DNA from: Gibbula magus
Lineage: Eukaryota > Mollusca > Gastropoda > Trochida > Trochidae
Reading direction: 5' to 3'
DNA: 64,000 nucleotides
Assembly (NCBI GenBank): GCA_936450465.1
Contig: OW388292.1
Coordinates: forward strand, 25,636,652-25,700,651
Shown: positions 46,501 to 59,263 of the stretch, piece by piece
How positions within the stretch are numbered: the stretch's first letter is position 1
Layout: the number at the start of each line of letters is the position of its first letter
Made by a program: the position numbers and the translations under genes
Notes under the pieces: model-generated
Seen by the model: the letters and a program-made list of their open reading frames with translations, nothing else
What the model was told of the DNA's origin: nothing
Database searches by the model: none

Positions 46501-48439
46501 GTCTTAGCTCCTCTGTCTTAGCTCCTCTGTCTTAGCTCATCTGTCTTAGCTTCTCTGTCTTAGCTTCTCTGTCTTGGCTCCTCTATCTTAGTTCCTATGT
46601 TCTATCTTCTCTGTTTAGTTCCTTTATCTGAACTCCTCTAATTGAACTCCTCTGTCTTAGCTCCTCTTTCTTAGCTCCTCTGCCTTAGCTAATCTGTCTT
46701 ATCTCCTCTGTCTTAGTTCCTCTGTCTTTTCTCCTCTGTCTTAGCTTCTCTGTCTTAGCTTCTCTATGTTAGCTCCTCTAGTTTAGCTCCTCTGTCTTAG
46801 CTCCTCTGTCTTAGCTCCTCTGTCTTAGCTTCTCTGTCTTAGCTTCTCTGTCTTGGCTCCTCTATCTTAGTTCCTATGTTCTATCTTCTCTGTTTAGTTC
46901 CTCTATCTGAACTCCTCTAATTGAACTCCTCTGTCTTAGCTCCTCTTTCTTAGCTCCTCTGCCTTAGCTAATCTGTCTTATCTCCTCTGTCTTAGTTCCT
47001 CTGTCTTTTCTCCTCTGTCTTAACTTCTCTGTCTAAGTTTCTCTATGTTAGCTCCTCTATTTTAGCTCCTCTGTCTTAGCTCCTCTGTCTTAGCTCCTCT
47101 GTCGTATCTTCTCTATCTTAGCTCATCTGTCTTAGCTTCTCTGTCCTGGCTCCTCTATCTTAGCTTCTCTGTTCTAGCTTCTCTGTTTAGTTCCTCTATC
47201 TGAACTCCTCTGTCTTGGCTCCTCTATCTTAGCTTCTCTGTTCTAGCTTCTCTGTTTAGTTCCTCTATCTGAACTCCTCTATCTGAACTCCTCTGTCTAA
47301 GCTCCTCTTTCTTAGCTCCTCTGCGTTAGCTAATCTGTCTTATCGCCTCTGTCTTAGTTCCTCTGTTTTTTCTCCTCTGTCTTAGCTTCTCTGTCTTAGC
47401 TTCTCTATCTTAGCTCCTCTATTTTAGCTCCTCTGTCTTAGCTCCTCTGTCTTTGCTCCTCTGCTTAGTTCCTCTATCTGAGCTCCTCTATCTAAGCTCC
47501 TCTATCTGAAATCCTCTATCTTAGCTCCTCTGTCTTAGCTTCTCTGTCTTAGCCCCTCTGTCTTAGCTCATCTGTCTTAGCTTCTCTGTCTTAGCTTCTC
47601 TGTCTTAGCTTCTCTGTCTTAGCTTCTCTGTCTTAGCTTCTCTGTCTTAGCTCATCTGTCTTAGCTTCTCTGTCTTAGCTTCTCTGTCTTAGCTCCTCTA
47701 TCTTAGCTCCTCTCTTTTAGCCTCTCTGTTTAGTTCCTCTATCTGAAGTCCTCTATCTGAACTCCTCTGTCTTAGCTCCTCTGTCTTAGCTCCTCTATCT
47801 TAGCTCCTCTTTCTTAGCTCATCTGTCTTATCTCCTCTGTCTTAGCTCCTTTATCTTTTCTCCTCTGTCTTAGCTTCACTGTCTTAGATTCTCTATCTAA
47901 GCTCATCTATCTTAGCTCCTCTGTCTTAGTTCCTCTGTTTTAGCTCCTCTGTCTTAACTCCTCTGTCTTAGCTCCTCTGTTTAGTTCCTCTATCTGAGCT
48001 CCTCTATCTGAAATCCTCTATCTTAGCTCCTCTGTCTTAGCTTCTCTGTCTTAGCTTCTCTATCTTAGCTCCTCTATCTTAGCTCTGGGTTAGATTCTCT
48101 TTTTAGTTCCTGTATCTGAACTCCTCTGTCATAGCTCCTCTGCATTAGCTCCTCTATCTTTGCTCCTCTGTCTTAGCTTCTCTGTCTTAGCTCCTCTGCA
48201 TTAGCTCCTCTATCTTAGCTCCTCTGTCTTAGCTTCTCTGTCTTAGCTTCTCTGTCTTATCTCCTCTATCTTAGCTCCTCTATCTTAGCTCCTCTGTTTT
48301 AGCTCCTCTGTCTTAGCTCCTCTGTCTTAGCTCCTCTGTCTTAGCTCCCGGTCGGTTTTAGTTCCTCTATCTGAGCTCCTCTATATGAGCTCCTATGTCT
48401 TAGCTCATATGTCTTAGCTCCACTATCTTAGCTATGCGA

Positions 48440-49680
48440 GATAGATACAGATCATCTAAACTTTCTGAGACAATGAATGAAAGAACGACTACCGTTTGAA
48501 AGCATGTTTGTTCTTTTATGACGACTTTTATGAGCCCCCAAATTTTCGAAGCATATCATGTTCGTTTCAATGCATTTCTTTTATTTCCAAATGAGGTTAA
48601 ATAATGGTCTTGTGATTGTTGAAAGTTCACCGCTGTTCATTCCTCTGTAATCTAAACCTGCTACCAACATTTGATGGTTTCGATGTTGCTCATCCTCTTC
48701 TGATCTTCTGAAATGTATACATGAACTTAAATTAATAAAAATGAAACAAAAATCCTGGGATGACATTCATTAATCCTACAAATACAACAAATGAAATATT
48801 GGAAGTACATTTAAAAGTGGACTACATTATAAAAATGTTTGCACATTATATTAAGTAATTGTGAAAAACACGATTTTAATGAGTAAAATATAATGCTTAC
48901 TATTGCGTCCGGTGAATGGTAACCTGCTGCAGCATATACCTTCACACATTTTGTTTGTCATAGTAAAAAAAAGTCGTCAAAACTTTACTTTACATAAATG
49001 AAGCAACTTGTTTTGAGACATATTGTTTACCTTAAATCTGATAGCTAAGGGATTATAGAGAGTCGTTCGTCGCATACTGCAGTACGCAAGGGTGGAGTCG
49101 GTTGAAGTACATACGCATTACCACTGACAGGGAAAAGCAATTCTCCTGACTTTGATGACACTTGAGCTTTCCTATAGCGCCTTCAAGTGTACACTACAGT
49201 CCGGTTCAAAGCTCAAGATCATTATAGAGTCGATGGTAAATGATTTCACGACTGCAACTTGAAATATTTAAAATAGTTGTTCCTGCCTTAACATCAAAGA
49301 GTACTTTATTTCTTGTTGTTATACACATAGGTATTAGAAGAGCTTGGGCGTTTAGGAAATGCGATTGGGCTTCGTCTGATCATGGATGATATCAAAGGAT
49401 ATAAATACTCAGAGGAATCTATCGTTGAGTGTACTTGATCATTTTGAAAAAAACTTCAACAGGTAGAGCAAACGAAGAGGAAAATTCAAAAGCTTCAAGC
49501 TCAGTTTAAATATTTAAAATAGTTTGAACACCGGGCGCGTTCAAACATAATTATAGAGACATATAGCACGGGATGATAAGCATTATATTTCAAGGGATGT
49601 CTGCATGATCTCTCACGCGTTTGTCAATCTTCGTGTACGTAATATAAGTTCTATATTTAAGCAGGTTTACATGTATTATA
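48440..49680. other. Right flank of the giant array, no gene seen
   Basis: AT-rich unique-looking sequence. TATAGCGCCTTCAAG at about 49,172 followed by 'gctcaagatcatta' suggests a decayed 3' fragment of SINE family 1. Nothing else is recognisable. Confidence 0.4.
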
Positions 49681-49687
49681 TTTAAGT

Positions 49688-49760
49688 TCTACGTGTTCGG
49701 AAATTGTACATGTTCGTAGACTTCACATGTTCGTAGATTTAACATGTACGCAAGTTGAAA
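49688..49760. repeat. 17-bp tandem patch, 4 copies, with degenerate surroundings
   Basis: ACRTGTTCG or ACATGTACG starts at 49,691, 49,708, 49,725 and 49,742, an exact 17-bp period. Looser relatives (ACTTATGTTTTA, ACGCATGTTCTA, ATATGTTCTAAA) continue to about 50,060, suggesting an older and longer array that has decayed. Confidence 0.7.
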
Positions 49761-50069
49761 CGCGGGACATATGATTTCTACATTGATATAATTGTGTCCT
49801 GAATTTACCTATGTTTTATGTGCATATGCGTAAGCTCTACATCAACTTGAATTTTAAATGTACTTATGTTTTAAATATTCATAATTATATTCATCATGGA
49901 TATGTTCTAAATTCACGTGTGTTTAACATTTACGCATGTTCTATGTGTCTATCTGTTTAATATGTAATATAAGTACTCCTAAATCTGCATCTACGCACTT
50001 TTTACACATACCTATGCTTTTAGATATGTGTATGTTTAACACGTGTAGCTTTTCTTCTCAGATATGTTT

Positions 50070-50775
50070 TGTATAAGTAAACTACAGGCTTATTTGTACG
50101 ACACACTGTCTATCACTCTGGCATTTATACCATCCTCTTGAACCTACCATACACCTCGTATTTTACATCGACCTTTACTCAGTGTATGTAAATATCAAAA
50201 TCCTGATCTTTACAAAACCTTGACTTTTCTTTCTTCTTTCCTAAAAGGGAAGTCTTTACTTTTGGTAACGATGGAACGTTTTTGTACTGAAAGATTTAAA
50301 ATAGTGCGATGACCTCTCATTATAACACATGTACATGTTGGTGTTTGTACGGCGGGGCAATTTTATAAGTTTGGAATAATCATTAGTGATTTTATGTCAC
50401 AATGTGGTACGCGAAATTTCAAGTTCATTGTTAAAGTTAACGTGAAATGCATTTTTCTCAAGAATGACAGTTTATTGCGTCTACGTACATTATATATCGG
50501 AATCAATTCAGCATAAAATTGACACAATATACACCTGAAATTGATTATTAAGGATGTCCGCTCCTTCCGGTTGAACTTCAAAAATGAAATATGATTAAGT
50601 AAAGATTTTTTCTCATCTTTATTTACTTCATGATATTCTACATCATCTACATGCTTTAAAAAAAAAATGATGTAAAGAAAATGTGGCTTTAGAACCTCTA
50701 AAAAGTGCTTAAACAGCATAAATGGCCTAAATTTGATTAAAAAGGGGGGTTTTCAGGTACATTTCGTGTCAAAGC
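50070..50775. other. AT-rich DNA, no recognised gene
   Basis: A 118-codon minus-strand open frame (50,363-50,719) has no recognisable domain and is compositionally like its surroundings. I do not call it. Confidence 0.35.
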
Positions 50776-50778
50776 TTT

Positions 50779-51090
50779 AAAAAACCCACACTACCATATA
50801 TATTTTTTCATCGATTTTAGTAGGGTAAAATGAACTTTGTAACATCAAAAAAGAAAAAAAGGTTAATTCTAGAAGTATATATATAGTATAGTATAGTATA
50901 GTATTTTAAAGTTTTAAGCAGTTTTTTTTCTTATTTTCCCATAGACTCCAATGTTAAAATTTACTATCTTACAGGCGTCGTATCTCGAAAAAACCCACAC
51001 TAACCCCTATTTTTTTATGCTGATTTTTCAATCATATACTTTGATCATCTAAAAAATATATGTTAGAAAAAAAGTTTAATTCTATAAATT
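50779..51090. repeat. Pair of imperfect 100-bp direct repeats with (TATAG)n between
   Basis: AAAACCCACACTA begins both copies (about 50,779 and 50,990) and each ends with GTTAATTCTAGAAG or GTTTAATTCTATAA about 95 bp later. Between them lies a (TATAG)n tract at about 50,880-50,904. The arrangement looks like part of a larger dispersed repeat whose borders I cannot fix. Confidence 0.6.
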
Positions 51091-51099
51091 TGAGGAAGA

Positions 51100-54000
51100 C
51101 GATTTTAATTTACCCATTTTAACAATGCCTCAATCACCGCCGCGAGCCGTTTGAAGATATCATTGAGGCGTGACTGTGATTAACCACAGACGAGGGGTCG
51201 TATGTGACCCGCTCCGTGGAGCCTCATTAATTAATGGCGATTAGCACTGCCGCTAGATGCATTTATGAGGTGTGTTAACTCGTCAAAAACACATGTTTAT
51301 GCAATAATTATTTAATTGTCATCTGCGAAATTACCTAGTTGTATATCTAAACATTCGATATATGGAAAATTTAAGTTTGTTTTTTTGAAGATTTGTTTGT
51401 GAAATTAACAATCAACATGTTGCGAAATTGCGTTAAATTATGACTATCGCGGTTAATGAGATTACTCCAGTGACGTTACAGGAGTTATCGCTTCAGGGAT
51501 CACATCCCCGCAGATTTCATTCTTGTCGCCTGGGCTGCATTGGGCGGGTTTTAAAAAAAACCGTATATAAGTAATTTCCGAATCTGACCATATGTCATTA
51601 CATCTATCCTTTAAGATTTATTTTGCTTATAAGTAAGTATTATACAATAGTTCAAAACCACAAAGCTCGGTCCTTTTACAGAATTCGACTAACATGTACA
51701 TCAAGCCTGCTCGTACCTGACTTCTGTGTATACATATACACCTCTCCAAAACATACAGTATATAGCACAGTCCACTCTTCATCAATAAGTAAAGTTACTA
51801 CTGGATCTTCAGTTTCATACACATGTTAAGCGGAAAACACATTAAACCGTCTAAGAAACCTCTCTTGAAGGAATTTAATGTGAATTTGAACACCTACTGA
51901 AGGTTTAATTGTAGCTTACTAAATTTCACTAAAATCAGCGAAATATAAGGTACAATTAGTATAGCTGTTGGAGCCGTTATTAAAGTCACCAAAGATAGTT
52001 CCCATTACATTAATGTTGAACACACAAGTACGTGTAAGGTCCACAATGACTAGCCAGCGCAGTGTCTGGTACAACCGCCACGCACGTGGATAACATTTTC
52101 TAGACGTTATCTCCTTCTCAGCTCAAGGCGTCGGATTCTCTATTATGAGATCTAGTGTCACTCATCGTGGGTCAATTCCGGAAGGTGCTGAACTAGAGGT
52201 TCCCTTGCTTCTATCCTACGTCCCAAAATGTCCCCCAAAAAATCAACTTTCAAGTGTTTGATGCAATACGAGGTGTATAGTAGGGAAACATAGTACACGT
52301 CATCACACGTTAATGCACCGGTATGGTCTACGAGCATCTAAAGCTTGTGTAACGTACCAAGTTGCACCTCTAGCTTATCTGTGATTTATCAGGTTAGATA
52401 GATTTGTTTGTAAGCAAAATGTAAATCCTTTTTACCGTAAACAACATACACCAGTCCTGCTCCTTACATACACATGGACGTGTTGGAAACATTCAGAGAC
52501 GTACTCTCCTGCTTTACCTCAGGGTGTGCGAGCACAAACATGTGCAGTGTCTGCATACACTAACCGACATTGATGACAAAGGTGTCCAGGGGTATTTTCA
52601 TATTCAAATCCGATTATGTTTCATTCAACAATATACGGGTGTAGTTTAGATAGGATTTGTTTGACTTGAACAGCGCCACCCAGGTCATAGACATTCTATT
52701 CATTTGAAATAATCTCCATCTGACGCTTCTCATTTAAATCACATAAAAAGGAAATTTACGACTAAGCATCTGAGAGATAACTATAGTGACTTATCATTAC
52801 CCATAGGTAACAAATCCAATTTCTTTAAAGGATAACCGTCCCTTCATAAGCTACCATAGAAGAACACTGTCTACACTATGGAGATTGCAATAAATGTCAA
52901 TCAAATATATCCCTAAGGATTTACTACCTTAATTCAACTTATTAAGACTTCTTAAATGACATTGTTCAACGAGTAGCTCTCCCCAGGACATTCCATCTAA
53001 ATGCCGAAGGTTGACATTTTCTAAACCAAATTCCTTTTGTTCCATTTCCTCTCACAATTGAGTTTAATCTTTGAAATCAACACCTGGTATCAAAGATGTC
53101 GTCGAACAATATACTCGCGACCAAATGTGTATTCACATTGTTAAATCACAAAAGAACGCAATAAATTATCTTTTTTGTTTACTGCACCCAACACGATAAA
53201 TAGACGTTTTGTAAACAAATGTATATGATGTCCATTTTTTAATGTTTATAATTACGTCGACGTCCATTATGACGTCAATAAGAGTTAATATTTTGTGTCA
53301 TTTACCATAATATATACAGAACATTATAAAGTGTCTTAGGCAGAGCTGGTACCAAGCCGCATATGATAAAAATATGCGATATAATATAGTATATTCTATC
53401 AATTTAAAAAATTTTTAGACTTCCGGCGTACATTTGAAACCTTGCTTTCATCATTTTACGATGCTCAATTAACCGAGACCTGCGTAGATCAGAAATGAAA
53501 TGATTAGAATAATCAACATGTACTTCCGGTTCTACTGGAACCTTTGACCAGTCATTATATTTCATCTAAGAATTTCAGCAGAAATACAATCTCCGTATTT
53601 ACATTCTTTTTAATCGTCTTCGTACATGTATTGATAAGATTGTGAAGCAGCGCTTGAAAATATTATGAATACGTTATGAAACAATAGTATATAGATATAC
53701 AAAGCAATGAATTCGAAATAGTAAATTATTCATGAAAAAGAGAGGTAAATAAACCAATAAAAAATATCATGACGCAAAGAGGATTGTAATTTTATCGTTT
53801 CAACTTACGAAATACGTATACATGCAGTAACTACGGATTTTAACTGTTTTTAATTTGGGCTCTTTTCAACAAAACTAAGACACATGTACACTTACGTAAT
53901 TCAGTATGCTGGACTAGCTACAGGCTTCATAAAAGATTTTTCTATCAAAGAATCATTAAAACTATTAAAATCTTGTATAAATAGCTTCAACCTAACACTA

Positions 54001-55140
54001 AGTAGACGAGGATATTCTATTTAGAAACTTTAATTAACGTTGGAAACTAAAATGGCAGTACATTGCAGTTACACAACTTTTGTAATTTCAGTTCGTAAAT
54101 TAATTCCTAAATTCACAAATGGACACTTTCGTGCTGAGGGTTATTAACAAGTAGTGAGTCACGTTTGAAACATCCGCCAACTCAATAACTTGTTTTATAT
54201 CTATTTTGCAAGTAAAGTTTCGTTGTTCTATGAGCACTTGCACGAAATCCTGAACCATTTGATGTAACCATACGAATTTGACAGGTCATTTTCAGAATGA
54301 TGAATTGAAAAGAACAAATCACGAGCTAGGATGCTATAGTTGAGACATTATGATCTGATTCTCCTTCATATGCCTATGTCAAGACGTAGTTAAGTTCTAA
54401 TGCATCGCAAAGAACCATTGAAGACGAATCAGGCTCTAGTTATCAAAATAGTTTAAATCAACAATAGCCGAGAGGTTCCAAAAAAGTCATGATCTGAAAA
54501 ATTAATTACATGAGACTTACAAAACGTTACGTCGTTAGCGCAGTTGGCATATGCAGCAAGGAGCAAGTACATCCCATTATCATTGAAAGTTTCCAATGAG
54601 GAAGGTTTCGGCGCGATTGATGCAACGGATTTTGACACCAGATCAAAAGTGGATAAGAAACACTACGTTTCCATCCATAGCACATACATGTCTCAACCCA
54701 ACGTGCGTTTTTTTGTCCATAGTTTTTTTGGGCAGGCCATGGCGTCTACGTTTTTTTCTGAAACGCAGGGAGGGAATAGCATGACGCACGTCACGAGCAA
54801 GGTGTAAGTACGTTGCCCGCACGAAACGTCTGACCGTGATCTGCTACGTGCAGCTGCTGAAGATACAAGAATGTCGGTATATAGACCGCCGAGGAGTTAG
54901 ATCCGAGAGTACTTGTATTTCACATAATGACCTCACCATGAGTAATTAAGTGTTTTATTATACCGAAATTATTTCTTTGTTCAGACTTGTGTATTTAACA
55001 TTTTAGCCACATAGCCATACTGGTAAATCGAAAATATTATCTCATTACAAAATCAGCGAACCGACCAGATGACGTCATTTTGGACAAACATCGTCAAAAC
55101 TAAAAGTCATGTGATATAAATCACGTGACGAGTCAATTTC
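51100..55140. other. AT-rich DNA, no recognised gene
   Basis: Short open frames without domains. A GC-richer patch at 51,140-51,260 (CCGCCGCGAGCCG, GACCCGCTCCGTGGAGCC) stands out from the surroundings but matches nothing I recognise. Confidence 0.4.
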
Positions 55141-55142
55141 TC

Positions 55143-55179
55143 AGGTCAGTGACAGAAATTTCTGTCACAAAACTGACCT
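55143..55179. repeat. Short palindrome
   Basis: AGGTCAGTGACAGAAA is followed by TTTCTGTCAC, three bases, and ACTGACCT: a 37-bp hairpin. Much shorter than the other fold-backs. Confidence 0.7.
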
Positions 55180-56019
55180 CATCACTGGTAAAGCGGGTGC
55201 AAATATATTTTTTGATCACGTGGTGTGTACTTACCAATGGAATTCTTACAAATTTAATAGAGGTATACTAATTTATTCTATTAGCTTCCAGTTATAGACC
55301 TATACGTCAACATAATCGATGTTTTAAAGGTTATCAATTATTCATGCAATAAATTTACTATATACCCACTATTCACGATAAAATAAGATTTCAAAGTTGT
55401 CCGTTAACCTTTAAAGGAAGAGAAAAGTCACTGCATACATCGTATAGGCTGATTACCAATTTTGTCAAGATTCTTGCACCAGCTGGCAAGACCTCGTAAA
55501 ACTAGAGGATGGGACATGTTATTGAGCTAATGGTCCCCTCACAGTACGACCACGAATCCCACGAATCACCAGTCTGATTGAAATCGACCGTTTAACGAGG
55601 AATGAAAGTTGCAAATTAGTTCATCTACCAGGATACGAATTTATGACGTTCGGAGGTTTCCTCGCAAAATCGTCTGATAAAAGCCGGTATACTTGCTTGT
55701 TCTGACGCGATTCAGTTAACCAATCACAAGACAGCCATGAAAAGCTTTCGGTGCGAGAAGCTAAGGGCAGATAACTCCAAACAGCTATCCTTTCGTCTGT
55801 TCCGAATGCCTTCAAAACGGCGACGGTTTAAAAACCATGGTGTGATCGGTCAATTGTTTGACTGGGCTTTGTCTGCGCTAAACTTGTTTTGAATACGCGC
55901 CTGTACGTGCTATAGCGCCTTTAAAGTCGTGTGTCTCCACGATTAAGTAACGCTATAAGTGCGACAGAGTAAGGAGTAATCGTGATAGTCGTTTGGAATG
56001 GTACAACATACATGAATCT

Positions 56020-56470
56020 AATACGAATGCTTCACGAAAATCAGGAATAGGTTACGAACCATGCCAAAAATAAGTAAGACTTAGTAATGAATTCGTACCT
56101 TTCCTTGACAGTTCGTGTGCATTTTTCTGAAGTTAACTTAGTACCTTATTCGTAGCGTTTATAACAGATTCATGCCCAATTCGTACGAATTCCCGCATTC
56201 CCGAATGGGTTAAAGATATCTACGAATCACTTCGAATCGATTAAGATGCGATGCAGATTCAGTTACGAATGTTACGAAGTAACTACAATTTTCTTACGAG
56301 CTATATATGATTTTTGTTCCATCGTGAGTTCGTGGCAAAAAACACTTCAATGGTTTAATTACGAATTCCCGATGTTCAAGAATTCCAGGAAGTGACCACT
56401 GAAATGCTTCACGAACTGAGTATGATTCAAATACGAATCCTCAAATTTACTAATTCGTGGCGACTCGTGT
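56020..56470. repeat. CGAAT/ATTCG-dense block
   Basis: About 12 CGAAT or ATTCG pentamers and several further ACGAA words fall within 450 bp, including TTCGTACGAATTC near 56,179, CTACGAATCACTTCGAATCG near 56,220 and TACGAATTCCCG near 56,361. The density is far above the rest of the window. GCTTCACGAA occurs twice (about 56,029 and 56,407). Probably a dispersed repeat built on a short self-complementary word; function unknown. Confidence 0.5.
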
Positions 56471-56479
56471 CCGTAGTAT

Positions 56480-59190
56480 GAGGGGTTTTACCAGGGAGGA
56501 GATTGGTTTGAATCTCAAGTCTCTCCCCCTACAACACAGGATTATCTGAAGTCCACAAGAACGTTAATTGTCATTCTTTCATTCATTCAAACTATAACCA
56601 AGGAACAATCAGAGCCCTATCTCATAGTCGTCTATAAACTGTATACTAACAGGGTTGATCCCAAAACGGACAAGTTTCAGAAAAATGCATCAAAGGTAGA
56701 CGGTAACTGTACAAAGGATAGCATGGAGGTGAGTAACATTGCAAGAGGGCACGTAACACACAGAGAACAAAATTTCTTCTGTGATTGTGCAGTGGGGAGG
56801 AAAATGGGTGATGTATTCGGAACAGTCGCATGTAACTCGATGAAGTAGTCTTCTCCATAAGTCAACCGCTATGCAGTCTCTTGTCTTCTATGTATGACTC
56901 AACCGAATACAGTTACAGCATACCATCACAACATAAAACTCTGCGCAAGATGCATGCGGTACTCGGAGAAAAAGCTGCCCCTGAAGGCGTCGCTTGCTGT
57001 GGTTAGATTACCTTTGATAGGCATGCATGAAATATAATTGCGATCCCAAACGCATCTCCGTGCACGAAAGATAATTTTCAAATAAATGAGATCATATTTC
57101 AAAGGTAAAGGGCACACATCGTTATAAAGGCAAGATATATCGGGTTCTTTCCAATACCGTTTATCCAGCCGCCAGACGTTGAATGAGACGTAGAGAAACA
57201 AGTGGTATTGAATTACCAAATGTAATAGTCCACAATTGACTTCAATGTCAAGACATAAACACAAGAAAAACTCATCTCAGAGGAACTACATCACCATGCT
57301 GTAATATATATTAGACATCGTAATGAAATATATAGATATCAACATTTAATAAATTTATGAATACCTTTTTTCATATATATGACGCTATACACATGTAAGG
57401 GAAATCTGTGTTAATGTATACAGTGAAATTGCAATGAAATCGGAAATAAAATACACTCCAGAGCGATAGCTGTCGCGCAAGGCCAATAGCTCACATACAC
57501 ACCATGGTATACTGCATCAACTGCAAAGGTCCGACATAAAGCATACTGTTGAATGGCATGTTGATTACACATAAACGTCGGTAATATTTTACTCGTCTCC
57601 CTCAGTTATCTCTTATTTATCACACGCGCTCTCCCGAAGCCGGACTCCAACAAGAAGGTCCCCAAATACGATGCACTTGGATGAGTATCTGCCCGATGCT
57701 GTAAGGCCCGTGTCTGACTGTATCCCTTAATAGAAGACTGCTGTCAATGAAAGAGACACAGAGATTAGCGTGTGAGCGAGGTCAGGCAGGGGGTGTTATC
57801 CATCATTTAAGTCTAGGAAATGTACATGACGTGAAATGTACCGGTGTCTATTGCTCTTACTTTACACGGGGTAACAGATCACACTCCCAGGGTGGCCCCG
57901 TGCGTTACATAACCCCCTTCTATATGGAGGGGCAATCATCTAGGGGCTTACACATGTATATTTTACTTTCAGGACTGGGATGGGCTGAAATGAGAAATGT
58001 ATATATGATGTGAATACCTATTCTTGAAGATGAAAGTGTTGGATAGTAAATAACATATTGTCGTCTTTGGTTGCAGGAAACGAGTCATTTTACAGGTGGT
58101 GATTTCAACGCTTATTGCACGAAAGGATGATCACGATTTTCCGTTTAAAGATACCTCGAATATAAATAAAATACTCACGTATATTTTATCCCAAACATTG
58201 CAAACACCATGGTTCAGTTGATAAGTTTAAGAAAAGGTGATAATTCATGAATGAATTTTCGTTTTGTAATATTGTGACGATATATTAAACAATAATGATT
58301 AATAGAATAATAATAACTCGGATCATTTACGATTTCATGATCAAATATAATAATATATTTCGTTGATCGAATTATATAAAGTTACGTGTATATAACATAT
58401 AGTGTCATTAGCAACTTTTCAATATGAGTTTGTGAGGCATCAATCACTGAGCATCAAATTATGAAACTTTTCAATATTATAACGTCCACATTAGTTTATA
58501 CCTAAAACCATAATCAGTTCTTCATCCGACATGATGGTCGTTTTAACTTCAAGTGTGGCACAAGTGCCGTTTATGTCAACCAAGACGATACATCCTAGGA
58601 CTGAAACAGAGGTTGCATGCAAGGCAGCGTGAGATATGAGCTCTCGTCCTGATGAAGTAACTGGCTTAACGTTTCTTCCGGAATGGCGTACGCTAACGAA
58701 ACATGGACAGATGAGATGGTTCGTGGCGGATATATTCCGACTAACTATTTATCAAAGGAAAGGGAACAAAAGATAATGAATACGATCTACTCTAAGAGCG
58801 TCTTAAGGGCTTAATATTAAGATCATATGTCTTAAGACTTTAAACACTATCTTCACTGACGCAGGAATTACAGCAGTATCCAAATGACGGGAAACGGTTC
58901 AATTGCAGCTTTCTGAAGCTCTGTTACAGCTGCTATTAACTAATATGTTATAAGTTATCGCCTCTTACAAATACAGCAATGTAAATTTTCAAATGTTAAT
59001 GCCATATAGAAACAGAAGAGGTCGCACATATGCAGATAGAGTCTATGGACTCGACTCGATAATTCATTAATTGAAACCAGACTTCGATCTATGTGAGGTA
59101 CAGCTACTGAAGTAAAATCAGAAAATCTGCAACAACAGTTTGCACGTGAATAATTATTATTCATGAAATGGAATAATAACAATAATAATA
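56480..59190. other. AT-rich DNA, no recognised gene
   Basis: Several open frames of 60-112 codons (for example 56,926-57,264 minus and 57,747-58,013 plus) lack any domain I recognise. No repeat structure noticed. Confidence 0.4.
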
Positions 59191-59201
59191 TGTCAATAAT
59201 A

Positions 59202-59263
59202 ATTTCGATGTAATAAGGACAATAATTATAAGGTATTATTAGTTATTATTGTTATTATTAAGA
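59202..59263 (+). repeat. 3' fragment of SINE family 2
   Basis: ATTTCGATGTAATAAGGACA followed by AAGGTATTATTAGTTATTATTG matches the 3' end of the SINE at 59,621-59,898 with a few differences. Only the terminal 60 bp is present, as expected for a strongly 5'-truncated copy. Confidence 0.75.

Larger units (their letters stand above)
30580..48434. repeat. Giant 14-bp minisatellite array (17.9 kb)
   Basis: About 1,275 head-to-tail units of CTCCTCTGTCTTAG, all in one orientation. Common variants change one or two bases: TTCTCTGTCTTAG, GCTCTGTCTTAG, CATCTGTCTTAG, TATCTTAG, TGCCTTAG. A few units are 13 bp (CTCTGTTTAGTT) or carry inserts (CTCCTATGCTCTG). The written strand is about 79% pyrimidine and nearly free of CpG. 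Each unit supplies TAG on the plus strand and TAA on the minus strand; as 14 is not a multiple of three, every frame on both strands meets a stop about every 42 nt, so it cannot encode protein. Nearly every unit holds AGCT. Variant order is itself repeated, giving higher-order repeats (separate entries). Confidence 0.98.

Noticed and set aside
30580..48434. Giant array as a repetitive-protein gene or a CRISPR array
   Set aside because: Stops in all six frames every ~42 nt; there are no spacers between units, and variants are point changes of a tandem repeat.
50363..50719. 118-codon minus-strand frame
   Set aside because: No recognisable domain; composition matches the AT-rich background.
57747..58013. 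88-codon frame as a small gene
   Set aside because: No domain, no recognisable family, and no evidence of exon structure.
58649..58710. Hammerhead ribozyme (CTGATGA ... GAAAC)
   Set aside because: Core words are present in order, but I could not pair stem II or find flanking stems I and III.
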